From Bimuria novae-zelandiae CBS 107.79 (lineage: Eukaryota > Ascomycota > Dothideomycetes > Pleosporales > Didymosphaeriaceae): 64,000 nucleotides of DNA. The notes under the pieces are model-generated. The model saw only the letters and a list, made by a program, of their open reading frames with translations, was not told the DNA's origin and made no database searches. The translations under genes and the position numbers were made by a program. How positions within the stretch are numbered: position 1 is the stretch's first letter; every line of letters starts with the position of its first letter. This document shows positions 35,401 through 49,826 of the stretch, in pieces. The stretch covers positions 944,384-1,008,383 of the forward strand of contig ML976665.1 of the NCBI GenBank assembly GCA_010015655.1. The letters run 5' to 3'.

Positions 35401-37618
35401 ATCAAGGGCCTTCACATCCCGCAAATGACGCAGACGCGGCTGCTGCAGAAGGCCTCCTAGAGCTCAATGAGCAAGAGCATGATCTGAAGCGTCAAACAGG
35501 AGATTTTTCCGTCTACACATATTACTCCAGAGCTGGCGGCCATTGGACCGTCGCTATGATGCTGGCTCAGGTGGCTTTGTGGGTCTTTTGCATGGAATTC
35601 TCCGGTACGTTTCATTTCCGGAATCAATCTATTTCCAGAACCGATCGTGTGCTAACAATGGAAACGCTCAGTCGTCGTTGTCGATTGGTGGACCGCCGCC
35701 AATGAAAAGATGCAGGGCCGCGGGAACAACGGGTTGTACCTGGGCGTATACATCGGCATTGGTGTTGTCGGCACGTGTTTCTTGTTCAGCGAGCTTTGGT
35801 AAGTTCACTGCACAAAGGTCGCCTAAGGAGCATAACTTAACTTGTTTTTAGGCTTTTGTTCATTACGATCATATCAAGAACCGCCAAGCGCCTGCATGAG
35901 GATCTCCTTAACACGACCATGGGGTGAGTGGGAACATTGCGGCCCCGTATGACCGGACACTGACTTCGGCACCAGTGCGCCTTTGCGCTTCTTCCAGGAA
36001 ACTGACACTGGCTCCATCATCAATCGGTAAGTCCCATTCCAATTCTATCTCGTTGCCACGACTCACAACTTCAAGTTTCAGTCAGGACATGGAGCTTATC
36101 GGACTGGATCTCCCCACCATCGCTGCCAATTACATCATCTGTAAGTATTTGTGCCCAACACGCCGTGCACAAATTGCATCAACTAAAGAAATCCATAGCC
36201 GCGTTCGAAGTCGCCGCCAAGGTCATCCTCCTCGCCGTCTTTGCCAAGTACCTTTCCGCGACGCTTCCCTTGATGGTAGGAACCGTATTCTTCGTGCAGC
36301 GGTTCTATCTCCGGACATCTCGCCAGGTGCGGTTACTCGACATTGAAGCAAAAGCGCCCGTATATCTGCATTTTCTCGAGACGACGAATGGCGCCAACAC
36401 GATCCGCGCATTTGGATGGCAGCGCACGTTCAGGCAGAAGCTGCATGATCTGCTGAACCGGTCGCAGAGACCAGTGTATCTGCTCTATTGCATTCAGCAA
36501 TGGCTTACCTTGGCATTAGACATCATCGTGGCAATACTCGCAGTCATCCTCGTTACGATTCTGGTCGTGTGGAGGGACTCATTCGATCCGGGAGCTGTTG
36601 GTGTTTCGCTCGTTACGATCATGACGTTCAACCAGAATCTAGCCATGCTCGTCAAGTTCTGGACTCAGCTCGAGACTTCGGTCGGTGCAGTTGGGAGGAT
36701 CAAGTCGTTCATTGAGAAAACGCCGTCAGAGGAGACGGAGCTGGGAATACACGAGCCGATGGTTGGACCCGATGACTGGCCCACCCGGGGTGCGATCCGC
36801 TTCCAGAATGTGTCGGCATTTTACAAGTGAGTCGTCTTGCATTACTTAACCGCCTTTCTTCGCTGACTGGTCTAGATCCGGCGGTCCCCCGGTCCTAAAA
36901 GACCTTTCCATCGCCATCGCAGCGGGCGAGAAAGTGGCCATCTGCGGACCCTCGGGCAGCGGAAAGACCTCATTCATACTGAGCTTGCTCCACATGATCA
37001 ATTTCGAGGGCTCCGTCACTATAGACGGAGTAGAGACGCAGAACTTGGTTCCTTCTGAACTTCGCTCGCGCATCAACGTCATCCCGCAGGAGCCGTTCCT
37101 GTTGCCTGGATCGATACGGTTCAATCTCGACCCTCTAGGCCAAGTGCAAGACGAGATGGTTATCTGGGCTCTACGTCGCCTGAACATGTGGGATAGGGTA
37201 CAGGACTGCGGCGGTCTTGATGCACAGACGTCGCTCTCGTCGTGGTCTGTGGGGGAGAGGCAGCTGTTGTGCCTGGCGAGGGCTATGGTTCGGCAGAGCA
37301 AGATCTTGATTCTGGATGAAGCTACAAGCAGGTACGTTTATCCTATCCTAGCGGGACGCTGCAGCATTGGCTGACCTAAATGACAGCGTCGACGCCGTGA
37401 CAGAATCGGTCATGCAAGACATCGTGGACACTGAGTTTTCGACACAGACTGTTCTCGTTGTCGTCCATCGGTTGCGGTATATCGAGAGGTTTGACAAGGT
37501 CGCTGTTCTAGAGAGAGGTGTGCTCGTTGATTTTGACACGCCCAACGCGCTGTTGGGCAAGGCGTCGTTGCTGGCTGAGATGTACAGGGCTGGACAGCAG
37601 GACAGAGGCTCGGAATAG
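32441..37618 (+). CDS. ABC transporter, ABCC (multidrug-resistance-associated) family
   Basis: Full-size exporter, 1461 aa from 15 exons: 32441-32638, 32702-33236, 33299-33519, 33571-33850, 33909-34142, 34210-34970, 35024-35186, 35242-35604, 35672-35798, 35852-35923, 35976-36026, 36076-36140, 36199-36826, 36876-37331, 37387-37618. All introns are GT-AG and phases agree. Order: an extra N-terminal membrane domain, TMD1, NBD1 (Walker A GPTGSGKST, signature NLSGGQRQRV, Walker B IILLDDVFSGVD), TMD2, NBD2 (Walker A GPSGSGKTS, signature SSWSVGERQ, Walker B ILILDEATS). NBD1 has Asp in place of the catalytic Glu, as usual in ABCC proteins, so only the second site is likely fully hydrolytic. It probably exports xenobiotics or conjugates at the plasma or vacuolar membrane. 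No biosynthetic genes adjoin it. Confidence 0.95.
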
Positions 37619-38110
37619 ATAGACAGCCATTGTACTTGGACCATGTTGCTAGATGGCGAAGAACAGGGCACGGACGTGCGCCGCTATTTGCCTCGGATTG
37701 GATCGAGGAAGGCGGAACCAAGCCAGTGGTGGTTTCTGTTATACTTGCACAATAGCGACATTCTCGCCGCCATTCGCGTCTTTGACATTTACTGCCTATA
37801 CAATTGAGAATGTCTCTGCCCTTGGAAAGAACCCTGATTACAACGTATTCTGTTTTGTTAGGTCTTAGTTTAAAAGCAAAAACAATTTGCCTAATAAAGA
37901 TAGTGAGCTAGTAATTCTAGCTGCACAATAAATACATCTATTACGGCTTTTAGTAACCAATAGATCAGCTCTGCGATCAATTTCTATTGTTCACGAGAGC
38001 TGAGCCAAGTACTGGATGCGTAAGGAACCCTGACACGAGTGTTTAAATTCGAAAATATCAGTGTAAAGTCGCCAAATACATCCCGTGGCTGTGCTCGACC
38101 CTTCACAGTT
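37619..38110. other. AT-rich intergenic region before the repeat array
   Basis: No gene supported. Base composition turns AT-rich after about 37860. Confidence 0.45.
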
Positions 38111-38940
38111 TTATCATCACCGTAAAATAACCATATCTATCCCAGATTCTCTATCTATTAGCTACTCCGCCACCGTATTGCATCCCAAGTCCACCCGCGC
38201 TATTATACCGCTATCTGGCTATATCTAATCCAACCCTTCCTTTCTTTAATAACCAGGCGCGACCCTGGCCAGCGACGAAGGCGGCAAAAGCGAAACGCCC
38301 GGCGGAGCGAGCGCGATGCGCTGCGATGGCAAGGGGATTTGTTAATACTGCGAAGGCATTCCTATAGGAGTGAGGGCAGAGCAAATTGGAGATGTAGCAG
38401 TATTTTGAACTTGTTATGTTTTCAAATCTGATTGTCATTGTACGATGGCTATATCTATCGTAGATTCTTCGTCTGTTTGTTATTCGCCCGTCGTGAGGGA
38501 TCGTGAGTCTCCCCGCGCTACTGTATTGCTATCTAGCTGTGCCTGATCTAGATTAATCCTAGGGTAATGTAGAAGTGCTTAAACTAGTTAGGTTTCTAAA
38601 TCTAATTGTTGCTGTATATCGTTATGTTTATTCTAGCTTCCCTATTAATCCACTATTCGACCGCTGCGACGCGTCCTGAGTCCACCCGAGCCACCGTATC
38701 AACACCTGGCTATACCTACAGTTTAATCACGGTTGCTTAAGTAGACTCTCTAGCCATTAAAGGTGGCTAGGTCCTCGAGAACTCGCCGCATACGTTCCGT
38801 CGCGATTGCCAGCCGAGTTAAAAGCCTAATTATCATTATACGATAGCTATGTCTATCCCAGCTTGCCTATCTGTCAGCTATTCGGCCGCCGCGACGCGTC
38901 CTGAGTCCACTCACGCTACCATATCAAATTGCAGGCTGTC
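38111..38940 (+). repeat. Four diverged copies of a ~120-bp dispersed repeat
   Basis: Copies lie near 38111-38232, 38425-38550, 38599-38720 and 38822-38940, all in the same orientation. Each reads roughly: an ATTGTCATT-TACGATAGCTATGT stretch, then CTATCCCAGCTT, CCTATCTGTCAGCTATTCG, a GC-rich GCGACGCGTCCTGAGTCCAC core, a GCTACCGTAT block and CTGGCTATACCT. Differences are often C/T or G/A, consistent with RIP or old age. Spacing is irregular (about 310, 175 and 220 bp), so this is not a simple tandem array. A fifth copy is at 60362-60446. No coding capacity or terminal repeats were recognised; the element type is unknown. Confidence 0.7.
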
Positions 38941-39035
38941 TTTGATCCTCACCAATGACCTGAACGGATTATACAACATATAGTAACTAGGAAACGCAAT
39001 GAATATGGGACAACCCCGATTGATGGCCTCATTGA

Positions 39036-39290
39036 GTAGCGCGGTGGCGTCGTACGAAACCGCATCAGAAACCGCCTAAGCCGCCCGTGATTGTAGCGTC
39101 GGCAATGATGGATCCCAGTGACGGAGTGCGCGATGGCAAGAAGAAGCGCAGCAACCGTCCCAAGGACCGTCGGAGCTCGCACGACGGGAGACAGTCGCAC
39201 TTTGAGATGGTACTCGCGGAGATCCACGAGAAAGGTAAGGATGAAGCGAACGCTGCGTGGAGCCTGGAGGTAGATGACGAAGATATGTAG
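39036..39290 (+). pseudogene. Truncated 3' fragment of an unknown gene
   Basis: An 84-codon frame with protein-like, strongly charged sequence (SNRPKDRRSSHDGRQSHFEM, EIHEKGKDEANAAW) ends in an acidic tail and TAG. It has no credible start; upstream the frame closes at a TGA and the repeat array begins about 100 bp away. It looks like the C-terminal end of a gene cut off by a rearrangement at the repeats. Family not recognised. Confidence 0.35.
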
Positions 39291-41709
39291 TTGACTATTT
39301 TTAGGATAGGAAGGCACGCCACGGCCTGTGAGAGATAGAGAGACCTGGGACAGCGGGGGGATGATGGATGTGCAAGGATAGTATAGTCAACGGGAATGGG
39401 ATCTGAAGAACGATACCAGCAATCTGTAGACTTGCAGACTTGATCCAAAGAAATTGAAAAAAAAAAAATGGGAAAAAATGGGAAAAAATAGACAACCTGC
39501 TACTTCAAAGAATTTTTAAATGAGAAGTTAAACGAGTGTGGTAGCATGAGAACAGCTCTACTTCCGAAGAGTGTCGAATGAGTGGCGGTGATAGCTGAGC
39601 GAACAAGATCGATGGAATGGATTCATTGATGGCGAAGACGAGGACGTTCATCCGTGGAACTGTAGACGACAGAAGGATGATTTTACCAATTACGGAGCAT
39701 GAAGCCAGGTCCAGCATTCTGTTGCCTGATCGTGGACGTACAATGTCAGCGAAGACTGCTCTATTGTGTTGTCTCAGTCCTTTGAGTTACCGCAGGATAG
39801 GCAATACAATGACGGATGCTGTTACACATCCATTGTGATCAAACAATGGACTTGAGATACTCGGCCTGTTGTCCCCGATATAGCTGAGCAATTGTAGAGT
39901 GATTGTTATGATCATCATCCTGAAGCGGGTAAGGGTTTCGGCGCCATACTGATTGGCAGACCAGTCCTTGTTGCTAGAACGATATGTACGTGATGGTCGG
40001 GTTAACTCTCTCCCCGGTGTGCCAGGACAGAATGGGTCTACTCGGAATATTGGGTCTGAGTTTCTACTTCAGTTGGGCAAGTCCATAAGCTTGACACTTA
40101 TTGTGCGGAGTGGTGAAACATGCGTTTTTGCCGCAAGAGCAGGATTTGGTCAGTGGCACTGCTGATCAACGGATGCTAGCGTTCAGAAGAGGGTTCGGAA
40201 GCCACAGGATAAAGCTAGAGGAACTTTATTGCACATCGTCGTCAGTTGGAGCAACGGCCGATCAATACCCCGCCCAAATTTCCTCTCAATAGTGCGGTGC
40301 ATGGCCTTTGTCGCCCACGGTAAAGGAGCCGTTGCCGCGACGGGAGGGATGATGCTTGTTACGATCCTTCCCAAACACCCAGGAACAGACTACCCCGGCC
40401 GCAGAAATCTCTGAGGGCTCTTCCGGACCTAACCGTGACTCCGGCTGGATGGGTGTGGCTGGCGTTCCTGGCAGCCCACGTTGTTCTTCTCGTGTTGACC
40501 GTGCCGAGCGAGGGCGATCGCGCGCTCCTGTGCGATGCATCGCGAATCTCGCTACCGCATCGACAACGTGAAGGCTGCGTCTGTAACTTCATGTCTCGCT
40601 CGTTTGGTAACTCGAGATTGTCTCACTGCGCAATGTGCTCTTCGTGCAACTGGAAGCCATAGCCGCCAGTTATGGCGTCTATATAGCGCGTTTCAAGTGA
40701 GGAGTGGTGGTTGCTTTTCTGCTGTGTCGTGCGGTTACGCAACTGAATATATATGGTTGTCACGCTCCAATTTCCGACCATTGATGCCGTGGTGATACAG
40801 TACCTGTGGGAGGTCAAAGCAGCGCCAGAGTGAGCGTTGCGCCGAAATTTGCGTGTAAGCAGCTCCAGAGTCCATGGCAACGATCACGGGAGAGAGACTT
40901 TGGAAGGTAAGGCGGGCTGCAATCTCGTCTGCCACTGTAGTGTACGGTGTCACGGCATCCCCAAAGCGGTGCCATGTGAACGGAAGAATGGTGACAGTTT
41001 GTGGCCAGACCAGAAAAAGAAACCAAACATCAATATGATGGCAGATTTTGGCAACCGAAGTGGAGGAGTGCGCAGCTGGCGACGGAGCAATTGCGGCCGA
41101 CCAACTCTAGCTTGTTGATTAACGTGCAGACGGGACGGCAGGCACGGGTTGCTGGAACAGCCCTCTGCGGCTTCCACGAGTGTCAAACGAGTCGCAGTCA
41201 GCCCGTCCCTCTCGCCCTACGACTCCCGTGTAACGGCGGCCAACTTGCCCTCAGCTTGACGTTGCGCGTCTCTTTTGGCGCGAGGAGCAGGTTGAAACAC
41301 TTACATACTTCTGCTTCTAGCGTGTGCGGTAGGGATGCACGACGCCAGACGCAGGCCAGGCCGGGCCTGGAGGCGATGAAGCTGGGCGGCTCAGGAGCCG
41401 AGGGAGGGCTTAAGGATGGAGGATGACGATGGTGGAGCTCTCGCGCTGGGGTGTGTGGGCGCTGCAGGGAATAGAGGGCAGCAAAACCAGGAGGGCTGCT
41501 GGGTAAATGTGCTGTCCGTGCATCATTCGCAGAGAGGCATCCTCTCTCAGAAGCCCAGGAGTGCATGCAGCAGCTGTCGTGACCTCCCGCAACCGCCATC
41601 GCAGCCGCCGCCGTCCCGCGTCCATAGGAGCGTTGCTCTTGCCTTGTGTAACCCCAGCCGAAGAAGGAACGGCCACCCGCGCCTTCCTTTGCCCAAGCGT
41701 GAGCCCCCC
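39291..41709. other. Long gene-poor region before the PAK kinase
   Basis: About 2.4 kb with no gene I can support. It has A-tracts at about 39457-39490 and many short opposing frames. The last ~300 bp are GC-rich and may be the kinase 5' leader; an in-frame extension of the kinase up to 41416 exists but looks non-coding. Confidence 0.4.
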
Positions 41710-44473
<2,764 letters not shown>

Positions 44474-45678
44474 TTGCTTCTGAACGATTTCAGAATGCAT
44501 CTCACAAAGGGCGGTACAGGCCCAGAGGCAACGCGAACCAGCGACCACGATGCGAGCTTGGAGGAAGTCCTCTCGACATGCTCGTATGCTCAATGGTATT
44601 GCCGAGCCCAAGATCTGTGACCGGAGGAGTCCACGGCACCGTGGACTATTCGCATGTACACCACTGCGAACTCACTTCCAGCATGAGCGGCCGCATAATC
44701 AGCATTCGTCCCAGAGAGCGAAAGTCCGTGCACGGCTCGAGGATCTCCTGCATGTAACACCGACGTGATGCTCATACCCTTTGCCTGTTTTGACGCATTT
44801 TGGTGGTGCTTTTTTTTTTCGGCGCGATATGTGTCAACATCTGGGCATGGTCGAGCACGATTTTCGTCCGGTAAAGGTGCACGTTTCATCTACTGGACCA
44901 TTGGGCCGGTATACCTAGCGAATTACGCTTGGATAATACCTGGATCCTTCACTTCTTTTCCGGTCGCACGGTCATTGGTTGTTTATGGGCGTTTTCAGCA
45001 GGCGCTGAGATGCAGTATGGAGCGTTTTCCTTACTGGTCAGGTTTTGTTTTCGGCACAGAGGGTTCTCCGTGCTCGTGTGCATCTCAGAGAGGTTGCTTG
45101 ACATGTCGGTGCTTCTTACATTACCCCATTCTGTTTGGTGTCTATACTTGGTGTAGCTTAAAACTCTATAGGAGTGGGGTTGGGCAGGCGGCTTGTTAGG
45201 ATACAGAAAACTCGACCCGCAAATATCAACTGCCGAAGGGACACTTACGGTGGCCTTTTTCGCAGATATACCACAACACAACCTTTGCACTGTGGTATTT
45301 GCGTTTCTTATGTTGAAGTGTTCAGTGTGCAGTGCGGGCAGCATGGACTTCGTATTCATGGACTGGCATCTGAAAAAGCGCCACGCACCTATTTTAGGGT
45401 GCCAATTGAACTTGTGTCGACGCGATGCTGATTCGATAATGGCGTCGAAGTGAAAGAACTTGCCCAGGTAGGGTCAGCAAGACGAGTACTGTGGCGCGAG
45501 AACCCCGCGCCACTCTAGCTTCGTCATCACTGGGCGCTGGGCACCTGGGCAGTTGCGTCAACCTCTACTCACGCAAGGCAGTTACGCCTCACGACATCTT
45601 CCCGTAAACCCTTCCTTTTCAACTTCCCACAGTTCTACAGGCCGTCATCTTCAACCCAGCGACCGCATAGAACTCGAA
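44474..45678. other. Intergenic between the PAK kinase and hse1
   Basis: About 1.2 kb without a supported gene. A T-run occurs at about 44811-44819. It should contain the kinase 3' UTR and the hse1 promoter. Confidence 0.4.
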
Positions 45679-47713
45679 ATGTTTCGCGCGCAGACGAACG
45701 CCTTTGATGATGTGGTGCTCAAGGCTACCGACGAGAATCTGACGAGCGAGAATTGGGAGTATATTCTTGTACGTTGTACCACTATGCGTGCTTTTGGAAG
45801 CTCATACAGACACTGCAATGCATGTTGAAGCAGCTGGGAAACTTGAAGCTCCATCATCGAGCAAGACTAACTAGCTACCGTAGGATGTCTGCGACAAGGT
45901 AGGCGCATCCGACACAGGTGCCAAAGATGCCGTCGCCGCCATGATCAAGCGCCTCGCGCATCGAAATGCCAACGTCCAGCTCTACACGCTCGAGCTTGCG
46001 AACGCGCTTAGCCAAAACTGCGGGATACAGATGCACAAGGAGCTTGCTTCGCGGAGCTTCACCGATGCCCTGCTCAGACTTGCGGCGGATCGAAACACAC
46101 ATCAGCAAGTGAAGGCAAAGATCCTGGAGCGTATGGCCGAATGGTCGGAGATGTTCGCCAAGGACCCGGATCTAGGCATCATGCAGGGTGCCTATGAGCG
46201 GCTGAAGTCGCAGAGTGCGTGGAATCAGCCCTGCTCATGTGGAAGTTGAACTGACGAGAACAGATCCCAACCTACGTCCTCCCTCGAAACCACAAAAGAC
46301 GCAGATTACCGACGTCGACCGAAAGAAGGAAGAAGAAGAGCTCCAACTGGCCCTTGCCATGTCGATACGGGAGTCGAAAGGTGCCGCACCGATCGCAGCC
46401 ACGTCGAATGCGCCGCAAGACTCTGCACAAGCATCAAAGTCCCAAGATGCCGCACCAGCACAGCCCGTCCCCGCAGGCACGACCGCAGCGACCGTCTCAC
46501 GAGTACGAGCACTTTACGACTTTCAGCCTTCGGAACCAGGAGAGTTGCAATTCAGGAAAGGCGATGTCATTGCAGTGCTCGAGTCGGTATACAAGGACTG
46601 GTGGAAGGGTTCACTGCGCGGTCAGACGGGTATCTTCCCGCTCAACTACGTGGAGAAGCTCCAGGACCCTACACCGCAGGAGCTTGAGCGGGAAGCACAG
46701 ATGGAGGCAGAAGTTTTCGCGCAGATTAGGAATGTGGAGAAACTGCTTGCGCTCTTGAGCACCACGTCGCAGAGTGGAGGTGATGCTAGGGAGAACGAGG
46801 AAGTCACTGAGCTGTATCATTCGACGCTGGCCATTAGACCGAAGCTAATTGAGCTGATCCAAAAGTACTCCCAGAAGAAGGGTATGTATCATCTGAAGAT
46901 TCGATGTCCCCAGACTAATACAATCCAGACGATTTCACACAGCTGAATGAAAAGTTCATCAAGGCGCGACGCGACTACGAATCGCTACTCGAAGCTTCAA
47001 TGGCACAACCCCAACAACCCTATGGTGGCCGCCCGTACGGTGCATACAACGCTCCGCCCACAGCTGAGTATGCTGGCTACCCACCGACGTCGCCTCCACC
47101 GCAGCATTACGGCGGTGCACCGCAGCCGTCACAGACTCCTGCCCAACAATACCCTCCTGCGGCATCAACCCCAGCTTTCTTCATGGTACCTCCAGGGCAG
47201 CAGCGTCCCCAACAGCAAACACCGAAACAGGAGCCCCCGGCCGATCCATACGCGCCACAGCAAGGAAGGATACCATCCGGAGGCCGCCCGCAAAGCTTCG
47301 CACCGCAAGAACTATCTACAGGTCACTACGACTCGCCAGTCAACCAGCGTCAGTCCTTCGCGCCACCACAGGGCGGTCCCTCAGCACCCCAAGACTTCGC
47401 ATACCCGCCTTCACAACCGGCGCCTCAAGCACCGCCTGGCTACCCGCCGAATAACGCTCCCTCTGCCCCGCAAAACCTTTACGACCAAGGGCCCTCACCC
47501 TATGCACCTGCTCATTCGCCGTCAGACCCATACTCGCAACCACCACAACAACAGCAGGGCTACGGATACCCTCCGCAGCAGCCCAACCACGCGCCGCCCG
47601 CGCCGCCGGGAGCGGCGAGTAGTCCACCACCGCGGCAGAGCTATCTACCGTATAGGCCTGGTGGGCAGGCGCCGAGTGCACCGTCAGGAGGGGATGAAGG
47701 GTTCTACAGGTGA
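45679..47713 (+). CDS. Class E vacuolar protein-sorting protein Hse1 (ESCRT-0, STAM homologue)
   Basis: Partner of Vps27 in ESCRT-0, sorting ubiquitinated cargo on endosomes. Four exons (45679-45768, 45884-46214, 46264-46881, 46929-47713) give 607 aa. Order: VHS domain at ~1-140 (DENLTSENWEYILDVCDKV, MIKRLAHRNANVQLYTLELA); UIM at ~163-180 (KEEEELQLALAMSIRES); SH3 at ~217-272 (RVRALYDFQPSEPGELQFRK and WWKGSLRGQTGIFPLNYVE); a coiled Vps27-binding region; and a Pro/Gln/Tyr-rich tail from ~355 with many PxxP. All introns are GT-AG; the donor after KSQ is GTGCGT. Domain order and length match filamentous-fungal Hse1. Confidence 0.95.
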
Positions 47714-48672
47714 TTGTGAGGAAGTTCGTATAGCAGACGTGGAAGCAGAGGGGTTCTTGTATAATTAACGCGATTGCATTTCAAAGGTCTTAAGATCGGG
47801 TTCGATTTGAGTTTTGCAAGATACCACAGCATGGGCTGACTATCGGTTTTCTGCGTACATATGAAATTGTTCTTCCCTGACCTGGATGTGTGTACACTAT
47901 TTGGGAGATCTTTAGACATGATGCTGTGGGTGATTTGTTTCTGCCCTTGAGCGCGGTAGTGTGGCCTGTGGTGTCGGCTTTCTACGACTTGCAACCGATC
48001 GGAGGTCCCGATCGGAGATGTTTCGGCGACGTGACTGCCGTCCATGCTTCCCTGATGGACAAGAGGGGTGTGCTGACGCCGCTGCTGTTCACGACTTTAG
48101 AAGCGGCTTATGAGATCCTGGCGAAAGACGTGGTCTGAGAGTCGTCTTATCGGGGATGAAAGGTGCCGGTGTTTACATGCATGTCCGTCCTGCGGGTGTT
48201 GGATGCGGGATGCTCACTGTGCAGCACTCCCTCACTCCCTCCATCCCTGGAAAGAGCCGAGAAAGAAGAACCGTTCAAACAAGTCATGTCTTCTATCTAG
48301 TACCTAAACACATATTGCGTTCAACATTCATGGTCGGGTTAGGGTGAGGATTTCTGTGCATTTCTCGGAGCGAACTGAGAGCCCCGCGACTTGTGGGGAG
48401 GGCACGCTTTCCCAATCGGGCGCCCACACAAACGCTCCCTCAGCCAATCGGCACCCGCGTGTTTGGCAGGCTCACTGTACAACCCACCGCTCTCTGCTTA
48501 CTTACCGGCACCGCACGTTTTCTTATCCACATCCACTTCCCGGACGTACATACCTTTACTCTACGCCCCCGACACTCTGCTCTCGCACACTCCGGTCCCC
48601 CCGACGTCGCAAGCTTCACAGTAGTACGTTAGGTTTATCGAAGGGAAGGAAGAAAATAGAGTATAGGACACA
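47714..48672. other. Intergenic between hse1 and cytochrome b5
   Basis: About 0.95 kb without a supported gene; it includes the promoter of the cytochrome b5 gene (CT-rich leader at about 48480-48610). Confidence 0.4.
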
Positions 48673-49377
48673 ATGGCCGACAAGGATTTCACATACTCGG
48701 ATGTCAGCGAGCACTCTACCAAGAAGGATCTGTACATTGTGGTGCACGACAAGGTGTATAATGCGTCGAGCTTTGTGGATGAGCATCCGTAGGTGTTGCC
48801 CTCCTCACCCCCCGACCCTCCGCACTCTACCAGAGCGAGGTAATGGATGGATGTATTATTGATTGTGGATGGGTTGTGGGTAAGCAGAGGCTGACAAGTA
48901 CACAGCGGAGGCGAAGAGGTCCTGCTCGATGTAGGCGGCCAGGACGCAACCGAGGCATTCGAGGACGTAGGACACAGCGACGAGGCGCGCGAGATTTTGG
49001 AGGGGCTGTTGGTGGGCAAGCTGGAGCGGAAGGTACTTCCCCCCTCCCTCTTCACATCCTTTTCCTCACCTACATTTCATTCCCTTACCCCCATCGGCTG
49101 CCTACACCGCGACTTTATAAAATCCCACCCTCGAACCCCGCGCCCCCGGCACATCGCCGCAGCTTCCCACTATAAGCTTTGTATGTAGAGAGCAGATGTC
49201 TAACAGCGAGAACAGGAAGGCGATCCTAAGCCGAAATCCTACGCCCAGACCAACGCCTCCATCGCCAACTCTGAGGGTGCCTCTACGGGCGTCGGTCTCT
49301 ACGCTATCGTGCTCATCGGCGCGGGCCTCGCGTTCGGCGCGTACAAGTATCTGCAGGCGCAACAGGGCGAGCAGTAG
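48673..49377 (+). CDS. Cytochrome b5, tail-anchored
   Basis: Electron carrier of the ER (or outer mitochondrial) membrane, supplying fatty-acid desaturases, sterol enzymes and P450s. Three exons (48673-48788, 48906-49032, 49216-49377) give 134 aa, the usual length. The heme ligands are the His of [15 protein letters not shown], split by the first intron, and the His of [12 protein letters not shown]. The C-terminal hydrophobic anchor is [19 protein letters not shown], followed by [10 protein letters not shown]. The second intron (183 nt) has two in-frame acceptors nine bases apart (49206, 49215); the distal one suits the CTAAC branch site better. Confidence 0.93.
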
Positions 49378-49826
49378 ACGCCCCGACATCTGGGCTACGA
49401 CGAGTGCGGAATTGGGAGCTTCTTATAGGGGATGAGGGAGAGGGAGACAGATGGCCGGTGGTGTGGAGGGCGTATAATTTTGCGGGCACGCCCGGCTTCG
49501 ATTGAGACAAGGACACGATTTAACATGGGAACGGGAGTGTTCTGCTTGGTAGCTGAGAATGGACGGGACGGAGAGGACGGGTTGATAGTGAATTCATAAC
49601 ACCATTTGCACCACATTATCTGTGCCTGACTGTTTTTCAATAAGATCCTTGGCGGCTACGTGCGGCAAGACATAGCACGCTCGAGTATCCCCATTGCGAA
49701 CAATTACACGACGAGCGGTTGAGTCTAGACTAGGTCATTAATTCGCTTGAAGTATCCGAAGGGTATCATTCAACAGCTGGACTACATCTACTACTTTTCC
49801 CTGCCCAGACCCACCACACTGGAGAT
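49378..49826. other. Intergenic between convergent genes
   Basis: 449 bp between the 3' ends of cytochrome b5 and enp2. No gene seen; it should hold both polyadenylation regions. Confidence 0.45.

Noticed and set aside
32441..37618. Secondary-metabolite cluster around the ABC transporter
   Set aside because: No polyketide synthase, NRPS, terpene cyclase, P450 or cluster regulator lies nearby; flanks are a transketolase and a repeat region.
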